A program made the position numbers and the translations under genes. Shown here in pieces: positions 47,538 to 56,226 of a stretch of DNA of 64,000 nt. Origin of the DNA: Xylanimonas cellulosilytica DSM 15894. Its GTDB lineage: Bacteria; Actinomycetota; Actinomycetes; Actinomycetales; Cellulomonadaceae. Each line of letters begins with the position of its first letter. Position 1 is the first letter of the stretch. The DNA lies in assembly GCF_000024965.1 (NCBI RefSeq), contig NC_013530.1, positions 1-64,000 on the forward strand. Reading direction: 5' to 3'. The notes beneath the pieces were generated by a model, which worked only from the letters and a program-made list of their open reading frames with translations, did not search any database and was not told where the DNA came from.

Positions 47538-50500
47538 ATGACCGGAGCGCTCGTGACCAGCCACTCCCCCGCCCTCGACCCGGATCTCTTCGCCACCCGC
47601 CACGTCGGGCCCGGCGGCGCCGAGTCCGCGCAGGTGCGCGCCATGCTCGACGTGCTCGGGTACCCGTCGCTCGACGCCGTCGTCGACGCGGCCGTCCCTG
47701 CTGCCATCCGCACGCAGCGGCCGCTGGACCTCCCGGCGGCCCGCACGGAGCCCGAGGTGCTCGCGGACCTGCGCGCGATCGCGGCGAAGAACCAGGTCAA
47801 GCGCCAGATGATCGGGCTGGGCTACTACCCCACCCACACGCCGCCGGTGATCCGCCGCAACGTGCTGGAGTCGCCGGCCTGGTACACCGCGTACACGCCG
47901 TACCAACCCGAGATCAGCCAGGGCCGCCTCGAGGCGCTCCTGAACTTCCAACAGGTGGTCGAGGACCTCACGGGTCTCGAGGTCGCGGGTGCGTCCCTGC
48001 TCGACGAGGCCACGGCGGTCGCGGAGGCCGTCGCCCTGATGTGGCGGGCGTCCCGCGCGACGACGGGGTACGTCGTCCTCGACGCCGACCTCTTCCCCCA
48101 GACCCTCGCCGTGACGCGCGGCCGCGCCGAGGCGATCGGCCTGCCGGTAGTTGTCGCGAACCTCGACCAGGGCCTCGCCGCGGGCCTGGAGGCCGCCGCG
48201 TCCCACGCCGCATCCGACCCCGCGTCCGACGTCGCCGCCGCTTCCGCCGGCCTGTCCAGCGGGCTGCCCGAGGGCGACGTGGTCGGAGTCGTCGTCGCCC
48301 AGACCGGCGCCAGCGGCCGCGTCCTGGACGCCCGCCAGGTGATCGCCGAGGCCAAGGAGCGCGGCGCCCTGGTCACGATGGCCACCGACCCGCTGGCCCT
48401 GACGATCCTGGTCAGCCCGGGCGAGCTCGGTGCCGACATCGCCGTGGGCTCCGCCCAGCGCCTGGGCGTCCCGCTGTTCTACGGCGGCCCGCACGCCGCG
48501 TACATCGCGGTCCGCAAGGGCCTGGAACGCCAGCTTCCGGGCCGCCTGGTCGGCGTGAGCGTCGACGCCGACGGCGCCACCGCCTACCGCCTGGCCCTGT
48601 CGACGCGCGAACAGCACATCCGCCGCGAGAAGGCCACGAGCAACATCTGCACGGCCCAGGCCCTCCTGGCGATCACGGCCGCCATGTACGCCGTCTACCA
48701 CGGCCCCGACGGCCTCCGAGCGATCGCCGAGCGCATCCACACCCACGCCACCACCCTGACCACCGCGCTCCGCGCCGCCCACATCACGGTCGAGCACGAC
48801 ACCTTCTTCGACACGATCCGCACCCACGTCCCAGCCCAGGCCGCCACCATCGCCGCTCAAGCCCGAGCCGCCGGCCTCAACCTGTACACCCCAGACCACG
48901 ACCACGTACAAATAGCCTGCGACGAGACAACAACAGACGCAGACATCGCCGCCGTCCTCCAAGCCTTCACCCAGGCGCTGGGCTCGCACACCTCCGCGCC
49001 GGAAGCCGCACCGATGCACGAGGCTGGGAGGTCGGACGACGCGCGCGCGGCAGTCAACCCCAGAGTGGAGGGCCCCCGAGGGCCCGTGAACGCTGCCGCG
49101 CGCGCGTCGTCCGACGTCCCAGCCGCCCCAGCCGAGACGCTGCCCGAGCCCCTCAAGCGAACGACACCGTTCCTCCAGCACCCCGTCTTCCACCAGCACC
49201 GCAGCGAGACCGCGATGCTCCGCTACCTGCGTTCCCTGAGCGACAAGGACCTCGCCCTCGACCGCACGATGATCCCGCTCGGCTCCTGCACGATGAAGCT
49301 CAACGCCACGGCGGAGATGGAACCCATCAGCTGGCCGGAGTTCGCCGACCTGCACCCGTATGTGCCTGCTGACCAGGCCGAAGGCTACGAGGAACTCATC
49401 AGCGCGCTGGAGGCCGGGCTCGCGGAGATCACGGGGTACGCGGCGGTCAGCCTCCAGCCGAACGCGGGTTCTCAGGGGGAGTTCGCGGGTCTGCTGGCGA
49501 TCAGGGCGTACCACCGGTCGCGGGGCGAGGAGGGGCGGGACATCGTCCTGATCCCGGCGAGCGCGCACGGTACGAACGCGGCGTCGGCGGCTCTGGCGGG
49601 CCTGCGGGTGGTGGTGGTCAAGACGGCTGCCGACGGTGAGATCGCGCTCGATGATCTGCGCGAGAAGCTGGCGCAGCACGGCCCGCAGGTGGCGGCGATC
49701 ATGATCACGTACCCGTCGACGCACGGGGTGTACGAGGAGCATGTGCGCGAGGTCTGCGACGCCGTACATGATGCTGGTGGTCAGGTGTACATCGACGGGG
49801 CGAACCTCAACGCCCTCGTGGGTCTGGCCCGGCCGGCGGAGCTCGGTGGGGACGTGTCGCACCTGAACCTGCACAAGACGTTCTGCATCCCGCACGGGGG
49901 TGGCGGACCGGGGGTGGGGCCGGTGGCGGTGGCCGCGCACCTGGCGCCGTTCCTGCCGGGGGATCCGGTGGGTGGTGGGGTGGTTTCGACAGGCTCAACC
50001 ACCGGGGACGGCTCAACCACCGTGGGCGGCTCAACCACCGGTGGGGGGGTTCCTGTCAGTGCCGCGCGGCACGGGTCGGCGGGGATCCTGCCGATCTCGT
50101 ACGCGTATGTCGCGCTGATGGGCCCGGACGGCCTGACGCACGCGACCAAGACGGCCGTGCTGGCCGCGAACTACGTCGCCCGCCGCCTCGCGGACCACTA
50201 CCCGACGCTGTACACGGGCCCCGGTGGACTGGTGGCCCACGAGTGCATCCTGGACCTGCGGCCCCTCACGGCGGCGACCGGGGTGAGCGCCGAGGACGTC
50301 GCCAAGCGCCTCATGGACTACGGCTTCCACGCCCCGACGCTGAGCTTCCCGGTGGCCGGCACCCTCATGGTCGAACCCACGGAGTCCGAGGATCTCGCGG
50401 AGCTGGACCGGTTCGTGGACGCGATGATCGCGATCAAGGGCGAGATCGACGCCGTCGGGGCGGGGGAGTGGCCCGCGGATGACAACCCGCTGCGCAACGC

Positions 50501-50684
50501 CCCGCACACCGCGCAGTCCGTCAGCGCGGACGAGTGGACCCACCCGTACCCGCGCAGTCTGGCCGCCTACCCGGTGCCGGCGCTGCGAGGGGCCAAGTAC
50601 TGGCCTCCGGTGCGGCGGATCGACGCGGCCCGCGGGGACCGCACCCTGATCTGCAGCTGCCCGCCGCCCGAGTCGTACGCCTGA
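47538..50684 (+). CDS. gcvP: Glycine dehydrogenase (decarboxylating), P protein
   Basis: Decarboxylates glycine and passes the aminomethyl group to lipoyl-GcvH. 1048 aa, longer than the usual roughly 950-960. Both P-protein halves are present; the PLP-Lys is about residue 780 in [18 protein letters not shown]. Extra length comes from three inserts: an Ala/Ser stretch near 217-232; one at about 490-535 coded by a large palindrome (49022-49124); and a Gly/Ser/Thr insert at about 812-840 encoded by a REP element (49979-50039). All are in frame and avoid the catalytic motifs. ATG 47538 or GTG 47553 (GGAG 5 nt upstream) is the start. Confidence 0.95.
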   Translation: MTGALVTSHSPALDPDLFATRHVGPGGAESAQVRAMLDVLGYPSLDAVVDAAVPAAIRTQRPLDLPAARTEPEVLADLRAIAAKNQVKRQMIGLGYYPTHTPPVIRRNVLESPAWYTAYTPYQPEISQGRLEALLNFQQVVEDLTGLEVAGASLLDEATAVAEAVALMWRASRATTGYVVLDADLFPQTLAVTRGRAEAIGLPVVVANLDQGLAAGLEAAASHAASDPASDVAAASAGLSSGLPEGDVVGVVVAQTGASGRVLDARQVIAEAKERGALVTMATDPLALTILVSPGELGADIAVGSAQRLGVPLFYGGPHAAYIAVRKGLERQLPGRLVGVSVDADGATAYRLALSTREQHIRREKATSNICTAQALLAITAAMYAVYHGPDGLRAIAERIHTHATTLTTALRAAHITVEHDTFFDTIRTHVPAQAATIAAQARAAGLNLYTPDHDHVQIACDETTTDADIAAVLQAFTQALGSHTSAPEAAPMHEAGRSDDARAAVNPRVEGPRGPVNAAARASSDVPAAPAETLPEPLKRTTPFLQHPVFHQHRSETAMLRYLRSLSDKDLALDRTMIPLGSCTMKLNATAEMEPISWPEFADLHPYVPADQAEGYEELISALEAGLAEITGYAAVSLQPNAGSQGEFAGLLAIRAYHRSRGEEGRDIVLIPASAHGTNAASAALAGLRVVVVKTAADGEIALDDLREKLAQHGPQVAAIMITYPSTHGVYEEHVREVCDAVHDAGGQVYIDGANLNALVGLARPAELGGDVSHLNLHKTFCIPHGGGGPGVGPVAVAAHLAPFLPGDPVGGGVVSTGSTTGDGSTTVGGSTTGGGVPVSAARHGSAGILPISYAYVALMGPDGLTHATKTAVLAANYVARRLADHYPTLYTGPGGLVAHECILDLRPLTAATGVSAEDVAKRLMDYGFHAPTLSFPVAGTLMVEPTESEDLAELDRFVDAMIAIKGEIDAVGAGEWPADDNPLRNAPHTAQSVSADEWTHPYPRSLAAYPVPALRGAKYWPPVRRIDAARGDRTLICSCPPPESYA
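49022..49124 (+). repeat. Long inverted repeat inside gcvP
   Basis: 32-nt arms (49022-49053 and 49093-49124) are complementary at 31 of 32 positions, GGCTGGGAGGTCGGACGAC versus its reverse complement. The intervening 39 nt contain a smaller palindrome GGGCCC-CCGA-GGGCCC. The whole is open in the gcvP frame and encodes an extra linker of about 35-45 residues between the two P-protein halves. It is unrelated to the 25-nt REP. Confidence 0.88.
49979..50039 (+). repeat. REP-like array inside gcvP
   Basis: One full inverted REP (49979-50003) and two half elements GGCTCAACCACC (50010-50021, 50028-50039) inserted in frame. They encode VVSTGSTTG and GSTT repeats in a loop upstream of [13 protein letters not shown]. 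The REP is open in five of six frames, which explains tolerance. Confidence 0.92.
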
Positions 50685-50694
50685 GGAGACCGTT

Positions 50695-51834
50695 GTGAGT
50701 GACCTGAAGTCCACGCCGCTGGAGGCCGAGCACCAGGCCGCGGGGGCGACCCTGACGGGGTTCGGTGGCTGGCTGATGCCGCTGCGCTACACCTCCGACC
50801 TCGCGGAGCACCGTGCGGTGCGTGAGGCGGCGGGCCTGTTCGACCTGTCCCACATGGGGGAGATCCACCTCGAGGGCCGGCAGGCGGCCGCCGCGCTCGA
50901 TCACGCGCTGGTCGGCAACGCGACGTCCATCGCCGTCGGGCGTGCGAGGTATTCGATGCTGTGCGCCGAGGACGGCTCCGTGCTCGACGACCTCATCGTC
51001 TATCGGCTCGGCGAGGTGCACTTCCTCGTCGTCGCCAACGCGGGGAACGCGGAGCTCGTCAGCCGTGAGCTGGTCGCCCGTGCGGCGGACTTCGACGTCG
51101 CCGTGACGGACCGCTCCGCGACGACGGCGCTCATCGCCGTCCAGGGACCGCGCGCCGAGCAGATCGTCGCCGAGCTCACGGCACCCGACGACGTCGAGAC
51201 CCTGCGTGGCCTGCCGTACTACGCGGCGGCCCCAGTCACGCTGTCTACCGGGGCGCGGGCGCTCGCCGCCCGCACCGGCTACACCGGCGAGGACGGGTTC
51301 GAGCTGTTCGTCGATCGCGACGACGCCGGCGTGCTGTGGCGTGCAGCGCTCACGGTGGGGGAGCCGCACGGCCTGGTCCCGGCAGGTCTCGCCGCCCGCG
51401 ACTCCCTGCGGCTGGAGGCGGGCATGCCGCTGTACGGCCACGAGCTCGACACGACGACGACGCCGTACGAGGCGGGCCTGGGCCGCGTCGTGCGACTCGA
51501 CAAGGTCCACGACGACGGCGCCTCGGTCGAGTTCGTCGGTCGTGCCGCCCTGGCCGCCCGGAAGGCGTCGCCGCCGGCCCGCGTGCTGGTGGGCCTGCGC
51601 GGCGAGGGCCGCCGCTCCGCGCGCGCAGGGTACGACGTCGTCACCCCGGCCGGGACGCGCGCCGGCACGGTGACCTCGGCAGCGCCGTCGCCCACCCTGG
51701 GCTACCCGATCGCGATGGCGTACGTGACCCCGGAGGTCTCGGCGGAGGGCACTGCCCTCGCCGTCGACGTCCGGGGGCGGCACGAGCCGTTCACGGTCGT
51801 CAGCCTTCCGTTCTACCGCCGCCCGACGGCGTAG
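50695..51834 (+). CDS. gcvT: Aminomethyltransferase, glycine cleavage T protein
   Basis: 379 aa; transfers the methylene of aminomethyl-GcvH to tetrahydrofolate. Landmarks: FDLSHMGEIHLEG, ALIAVQGPRAEQI, GYTGEDGFELFV, LRLEAGMPLYGHEL and the C-terminal barrel (GTVTSAAPSPTLGYPIAMAYV). GTG 50695 lies 10 nt after the gcvP stop with GAGGAGACCG between, so the genes are cotranscribed. Confidence 0.95.
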   Translation: MSDLKSTPLEAEHQAAGATLTGFGGWLMPLRYTSDLAEHRAVREAAGLFDLSHMGEIHLEGRQAAAALDHALVGNATSIAVGRARYSMLCAEDGSVLDDLIVYRLGEVHFLVVANAGNAELVSRELVARAADFDVAVTDRSATTALIAVQGPRAEQIVAELTAPDDVETLRGLPYYAAAPVTLSTGARALAARTGYTGEDGFELFVDRDDAGVLWRAALTVGEPHGLVPAGLAARDSLRLEAGMPLYGHELDTTTTPYEAGLGRVVRLDKVHDDGASVEFVGRAALAARKASPPARVLVGLRGEGRRSARAGYDVVTPAGTRAGTVTSAAPSPTLGYPIAMAYVTPEVSAEGTALAVDVRGRHEPFTVVSLPFYRRPTA

Positions 51835-51862
51835 CCTGCACCCCACACCTCAAGGAGAAGCC

Positions 51863-52231
51863 ATGGCCAGCTACCCCGAGCACCTGCAGTACTCGCGCGA
51901 GCACGAGTGGGTCGACGCGTCATCGCCCGCCGTCATCGGCATCACGTCGCTCGCCGCCGACGCGCTCGGCGACGTCGTCTACCTCGAGCTGCCCGAGGTG
52001 GGGGCGGCGATCGAGTCGGGCGCCGTCGTCGGCGAGATCGAGTCCACCAAGTCGGTCTCGGAGCTGTTCTCGCCCGTGACCGGCACGGTCGTCGAGGTCA
52101 ACCAGGCCGCGATCGACGACCCGGCCGTCGTCAACGCCGACCCGTTCGGGGCCGGCTGGTTGTTCAAGGTGGAGGTCACCGCGCTGGGCGAGCTGCTCGA
52201 CGCCGAGGCCTACGCCGCGCTCGCGGAGTGA
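51863..52231 (+). CDS. gcvH: Glycine cleavage H protein
   Basis: 122-aa lipoyl carrier between P, T and L proteins. The lipoylated Lys is about residue 63 in EIESTKSVSELFSP. CAAGGAGAAG precedes ATG 51863. The L protein (lpdA) is not in this cluster and must come from elsewhere in the genome. Third gene of the riboswitch-controlled operon. Confidence 0.96.
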   Translation: MASYPEHLQYSREHEWVDASSPAVIGITSLAADALGDVVYLELPEVGAAIESGAVVGEIESTKSVSELFSPVTGTVVEVNQAAIDDPAVVNADPFGAGWLFKVEVTALGELLDAEAYAALAE

Positions 52232-52428
52232 TCTGCGACACACCCCTGACCGGGTGATTGAGGGGGTGAAACGACTTCCATCATCCCAGGTCAGCGGGTT
52301 GTGGCACGGAAAGTCGGAAAAGTTGGCGCGAATCGCGTCATGATCGCTCCCGCCAGAGCTCTCAAAGGTCAGCAGCACATCGCAGGTCGGTGACCCCGAA
52401 ACCGACCGGCTGCACCCGGAGGAGCACA

Positions 52429-52671
52429 ATGAGCATCATCGAGCTGGAGCGCACGGCTCCCGCTGCGTCCATCAACCCGCTGACGCGTCGCGAGCAGGTC
52501 GTCCTGTCCAACCTGACGGAGGACGTCACCCTCGAACAGATCGCGACGAAGCTGTTCGTCACCCGCAACACCGTGAAGTCGCAGGTGCGCAGCGTCTACC
52601 GAAAGATCGGCGTGTCCACCCGCGCCGACGCGGTCGCCTGGGCCCGCCAGGCCGGCATGTACACCGCCTGA
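52429..52671 (+). CDS. 80-aa LuxR/GerE-type HTH protein
   Basis: A free-standing LuxR C-terminal HTH: LTRREQVVLSNLTEDVTLEQ followed by LFVTRNTVKSQVRSVYRKIG and TRADAVAWARQAG. No receiver or sensor domain exists; the N-terminus is only about 15 residues. CGGAGGAG precedes ATG 52429. Could be a small regulator of nearby genes or bind with a partner. The 197-bp gap after gcvH shows no gene or terminator that I can name. Confidence 0.88.
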   Translation: MSIIELERTAPAASINPLTRREQVVLSNLTEDVTLEQIATKLFVTRNTVKSQVRSVYRKIGVSTRADAVAWARQAGMYTA

Positions 52672-52760
52672 GCCCACCCGGGCCGTCGGGGCAACGACCG
52701 CAACCTCCGCCGAGTTCCGCTCACCAGGGCGCGCGGGCGCGTGGATGACACACTCGGTGC

Positions 52761-53261
52761 ATGACGTACCAGCCTTCCGCGGATCCGACCGACGCCATCA
52801 CGGGCGAGTGGTCGGCGTCCGACGGGAGCGGTCTCGCGTCCCGGCGACTGGTGGTCGCCGCGGTGATCGTCGACGACGTCGTCACCCCCACCCGGTTGCT
52901 CGGTGCGCGCCGGGTGCGCCCCGAGGAGCTCGCCGGCCGCTGGGAGTTCCCCGGTGGCAAGGTCGACGCGGGGGAGACCCCCGTAGGGGCGTTGCACCGT
53001 GAGTTGCGCGAGGAGCTGGGGGTCGCCGTCGAGCTCGGTGCCGAGCTGATGGGGCCCGACGACGGTGGCTGGATCATCACCGACCGGCACGTGATGCGGC
53101 TGTGGTTCGCCCGCGTCACGGACGGCGACCCGGAGCCGCTCGTCGAGCACGACGAGCTGCGCTGGCTAGACGCCGACGGGCTCTTCGACGTGCACTGGCT
53201 GGACGGCGACGTCCGCATCGTCGAGGCGCTGGCCTCGCACCTGGACCGGGACGGCGGCTGA
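52761..53261 (+). CDS. Nudix hydrolase (MutT-like)
   Basis: 166 aa with the Nudix box GGKVDAGETPVGALHRELRE followed by ELG. The WEFPGGK start of the box is that of the 8-oxo-dGTPase MutT group, so nucleotide-pool cleaning is likely. The 3' end overlaps the convergent MFS gene by 96 nt. ATG 52761. Confidence 0.92.
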   Translation: MTYQPSADPTDAITGEWSASDGSGLASRRLVVAAVIVDDVVTPTRLLGARRVRPEELAGRWEFPGGKVDAGETPVGALHRELREELGVAVELGAELMGPDDGGWIITDRHVMRLWFARVTDGDPEPLVEHDELRWLDADGLFDVHWLDGDVRIVEALASHLDRDGG

Positions 53262-54608
53262 CTCCGCGGTGTCGCGGGGCGCGGGTGCCTCGGACCGGGC
53301 TGCCTCGGACGCAGGCACATCGGACCGCGCTGTCTCGGGGCGGGCCGCCTTGGCCGCGGCGAGGCTGATCACCATCGCGACCGTGATGACGAGCAGCGCC
53401 TGGCGCACGCCCCAGGAGTCGGCGAGGAGGCCGAGCACGGGCGGCATCGACAGCGAGGCGATCGACCCGAAGGAGCCGACGACGGAGACGCGGGCGGCAG
53501 CCCGGGTCGGGTCGTCGGCCGCGGCGGCCGTGCCCAGCGGCCAGGCCATCGCGGCACCGACGCCCCACAGGGCGATGCCCGCCCAGGCGAGCGGCAGGTT
53601 CGGGGAGAGACCGAAGGCGAGTAGACCCACCAGAGCGGAGACGCCGGAAGCGCGCAGCACGGTCACGCGCCCGAACCGGTCGATGAGGCCGGCACCCAGC
53701 AGCCGGACGGTGAGCATGGCGACGACGAACGTCCCGTAGGCCGCGGCGCCGACGGCCTCGCGAGTCGCGAACCCGTCGACGACGCCGAGGTTGAGCCAGT
53801 TGGCGGCGGCGCCCTCCGACATCGACGCGGCGAGGATCACGAGTCCGATGAGGAGAGTGCGGCGCTCGGTCCAGGCCCGCAGCACTCCGCCGCTCCCGTT
53901 GCGGCGCGCCACCCGACGGCGTTCGGCGTCGTCGGCGGTCTCGATGGCGCGGGTGCGGCGCGACACGCGCAGCGGGGCGTCCGCGAGCTCGGTGCCGGGC
54001 GCGATGAGCACGGCGCGGCCGACGGTGACCAGCAGCGCGACGCCGACGATGTGCCAGGCGACGTGGATCTGGAACGTCGACGTCGCGGCGGCGACGGCGC
54101 TGCCCAGCAGGGCGCCGACGGAGAACGAGGCGTGCACGTGCGGCAGGATCGAGGTGCGCAGCAGCTTCTCGACCCGCGCGGCTTCCAGGTTGATCGGCAC
54201 GTTGGTCGCGGCGACGACCAGGCCGTTGAGCAGGAGGCCGGCCGAGAACAGGGGCACGGACCCGAGCGCGGTGCCGGCCCCGACGAGCGCGAAGCCGACG
54301 ACGGTGCCCACCATGCCGAGGCGCAGCGTCGCCCGGCTGCCGAACCGCACGATGATCGCGCCCGTGAGCGTCACGCCGACGAGCGAGCCGACCGCACCGA
54401 TCACCAGCACGCCGCCGAGCTGGCCGGCCGTGATGTCGAGGCTCTCGCGGACGGACGGCAGGCGGCCCATCCAGGAGGTCTGCACGATGCCGAACAGGCC
54501 GAACATCGTCACGAGCGACCAGCGGACGCGCTGGAGCTGGGCCCTGGTCGGGGTGATCGGCGCGGTCGCGGTGGTCGTGGCGTGGAGAGCGGGGGTGTGC
54601 GTGGGCAC
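53166..54608 (-). CDS. Major facilitator superfamily transporter
   Basis: 480 aa, about 12 membrane helices, with an MFS-type loop 2-3 region. The first helices run VRWSLVTMFGLFGIVQTSWM; a mid-loop of charged residues (about 220-245) divides the halves. A drug or sugar transporter of the FucP/YbjJ-like group is plausible but not determined. The C-terminal tail past about 415 is Ala/Ser/Pro-rich and hydrophilic, and its last 32 codons overlap the Nudix gene, so the true end may be longer than ancestral. Confidence 0.87.
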   Translation of the reverse strand: MPTHTPALHATTTATAPITPTRAQLQRVRWSLVTMFGLFGIVQTSWMGRLPSVRESLDITAGQLGGVLVIGAVGSLVGVTLTGAIIVRFGSRATLRLGMVGTVVGFALVGAGTALGSVPLFSAGLLLNGLVVAATNVPINLEAARVEKLLRTSILPHVHASFSVGALLGSAVAAATSTFQIHVAWHIVGVALLVTVGRAVLIAPGTELADAPLRVSRRTRAIETADDAERRRVARRNGSGGVLRAWTERRTLLIGLVILAASMSEGAAANWLNLGVVDGFATREAVGAAAYGTFVVAMLTVRLLGAGLIDRFGRVTVLRASGVSALVGLLAFGLSPNLPLAWAGIALWGVGAAMAWPLGTAAAADDPTRAAARVSVVGSFGSIASLSMPPVLGLLADSWGVRQALLVITVAMVISLAAAKAARPETARSDVPASEAARSEAPAPRDTAESAAVPVQVRGQRLDDADVAVQPVHVEEPVGV

Positions 54609-54802
54609 GGAGGGCCTCGGGGGGTCGCGGGTGGGCGGAGATGCGTCGAAGTCGGAGTCGGTCGCTGCGGTCGAACCGATTCGTGTCGAATCGATTCTAT
54701 GGGCGTCGGGACGCGGCTGAGCGGTCCAGGGCGTCGAACGTCGGCCATCTCACGTTCCGAGGGGGTCGCGCAGCGCCTGGACAGGGGCCCTACCGTGTGG
54801 GC

Positions 54803-55021
54803 ATGAGTGAGTTTCAGGTGACCCGGCGCGTGAAGCCGGAACCGACGGCCGCCGTCGTCGGCCGTGTGCTGCTGTCGTTCGTCCTGTTCCTCGGCGGCCT
54901 GGTGCTGCTGGGCGCGGGCGCGTCGGACGCGAGTTCGACGCCGTGGCTGTGGTTCGGCCTCGGCCTGCTGGCCGTGGCGCTGTCCTTCGGCCTGCCGATG
55001 CGCGGAGCGTCGCAGCGGTAG
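54803..55021 (+). CDS. 72-aa membrane protein
   Basis: Two helices (about AAVVGRVLLSFVLFLGGLVLL and WLWFGLGLLAVALSFGLPM) with a basic N-terminus MSEFQVTRRVKPEP. GTGTGGGC precedes ATG 54803. Not recognised; small transmembrane protein, convergent with metF. Confidence 0.65.
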   Translation: MSEFQVTRRVKPEPTAAVVGRVLLSFVLFLGGLVLLGAGASDASSTPWLWFGLGLLAVALSFGLPMRGASQR

Positions 55022-55041
55022 TCGTCTCGAGGCTGCGCGGG

Positions 55042-56013
55042 TCAGACCGCTCCGGGCGTGAGCACGCTCGCGGGCTGCTCCGTACGCTCCAGCAGGCCGA
55101 TGCCGGCCAGCAGGTCCAGCGCCGGGCGGTGCTTGTTGAACGTGTAGACGTGCAGGCCGGGCGCACCGGCGTCGAGCACCGCCCGCGCGAGCTCCACCGA
55201 GCGGGCGATCCCGTACTCGTGCTGAGCCTCGGCGTCGGGCAGCGCGTCCAGGGCGTCGAGGAGATCCGGCGGGGCGACGACGCCGGTCAGCTCCTCGACC
55301 CGACGCAGGCGACGCGGCTCCGTCGTCGGGAGCAGGCCCGCGAGGATCGGGATCGTGACGCCGGCGGCACGCGCCTCGGCGACGAACTGGATGTAGGAGT
55401 CCGCCTCGTAGAAGAGCTGGGTGATCGCGAAGCTCGCCCCGGCGGACTGCTTCGCCAGCAGGCGCTGAACCTCCTGCGCGCGGGTGGTCCCCGCGGCGGG
55501 ATTGCCGTCCGGGAACGTGGCGACGGCGATCGACAGCGGGTGGGCGGCGCCGCGCAGCGCGGAGCTCGGGTCCGCGGCGGCGCGGGCGCTCTCGACCTCG
55601 CGCAGCAGGCGGACGAGCTCGTCTGCGGAGTGGACGCCGTCGACGGGCGGCCGCCAGTCGGGCTGGTCCTTCGGGGGGTCGCCCCGCAGCGCGAGGAACG
55701 CGCGTACACCCGCTTCGAGGAAGTCGTCGATGACCTCCGAGACGTCCTCGCGGGAGGCGCCGACGCAGGTCAGGTGGGCGATCGGCAGCACCGGGGTGCC
55801 AGCGAGCAACGTGGCGACGACCTGGCGGGCCGTGGCCCGGTCGCCGCCGCCCGCGCCGTAGGTCACGGAGACGAAGTCGGGCTGGACCGCGACCAGGCGG
55901 CGCGCGGTCTCCCAGAAGTTGGGGGCCGCGTCGGGGCGGCGCGGAGGCATCAGCTCGAACGACACCGTGGGGCGGTGGTTGGCGGTGTGCCTCGGGTGGG
56001 TCGGATCGACCAT
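55042..56013 (-). CDS. metF: 5,10-methylenetetrahydrofolate reductase
   Basis: 323-aa flavoenzyme that reduces methylene-THF to methyl-THF for methionine synthesis. Family motifs: SFELMPPR with Glu20, FVSVTYGAGGGDR, PIAHLTC, LALRGDPPK, FAITQLFYEAD and a C-terminal HVYTFNKH. GTG or ATG near 56013 begins MVDPTHPRH. The upstream 213 bp to the NYN gene contains a 7-bp hairpin (GTGCGAC/GTCGCAC, 56046-56065) but no SAM or cobalamin riboswitch that I recognise. Confidence 0.95.
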   Translation of the reverse strand: MVDPTHPRHTANHRPTVSFELMPPRRPDAAPNFWETARRLVAVQPDFVSVTYGAGGGDRATARQVVATLLAGTPVLPIAHLTCVGASREDVSEVIDDFLEAGVRAFLALRGDPPKDQPDWRPPVDGVHSADELVRLLREVESARAAADPSSALRGAAHPLSIAVATFPDGNPAAGTTRAQEVQRLLAKQSAGASFAITQLFYEADSYIQFVAEARAAGVTIPILAGLLPTTEPRRLRRVEELTGVVAPPDLLDALDALPDAEAQHEYGIARSVELARAVLDAGAPGLHVYTFNKHRPALDLLAGIGLLERTEQPASVLTPGAV

Positions 56014-56226
56014 GGGCGCTCCCTCGTCTCGGAACGGAAATCGCCGTGCGACACCAGGGTCGCACCGGCACTGTTCCTCGGGAGGCTTCCGTCGGCCCCG
56101 CGATGCTATCCCCGCTCTCGCCCCCCGGACACCCCCGGCTCACCTCCTGAGACCACGACGCGAGCGCCGGGGGTGGGTGGCGCCGTGGGGGCGGCCGTTG
56201 TGGCGTGGGGCGGATAGCGTGGCGGC

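Noticed and set aside
47367-49940. 857-codon minus-strand frame opposite gcvP
   Set aside because: Overlaps the riboswitch and gcvP completely and has no recognisable domain.
56014-56226. Possible SAM or cobalamin riboswitch before metF
   Set aside because: I searched by eye for conserved cores and found only a short 7-bp hairpin; no class signature.
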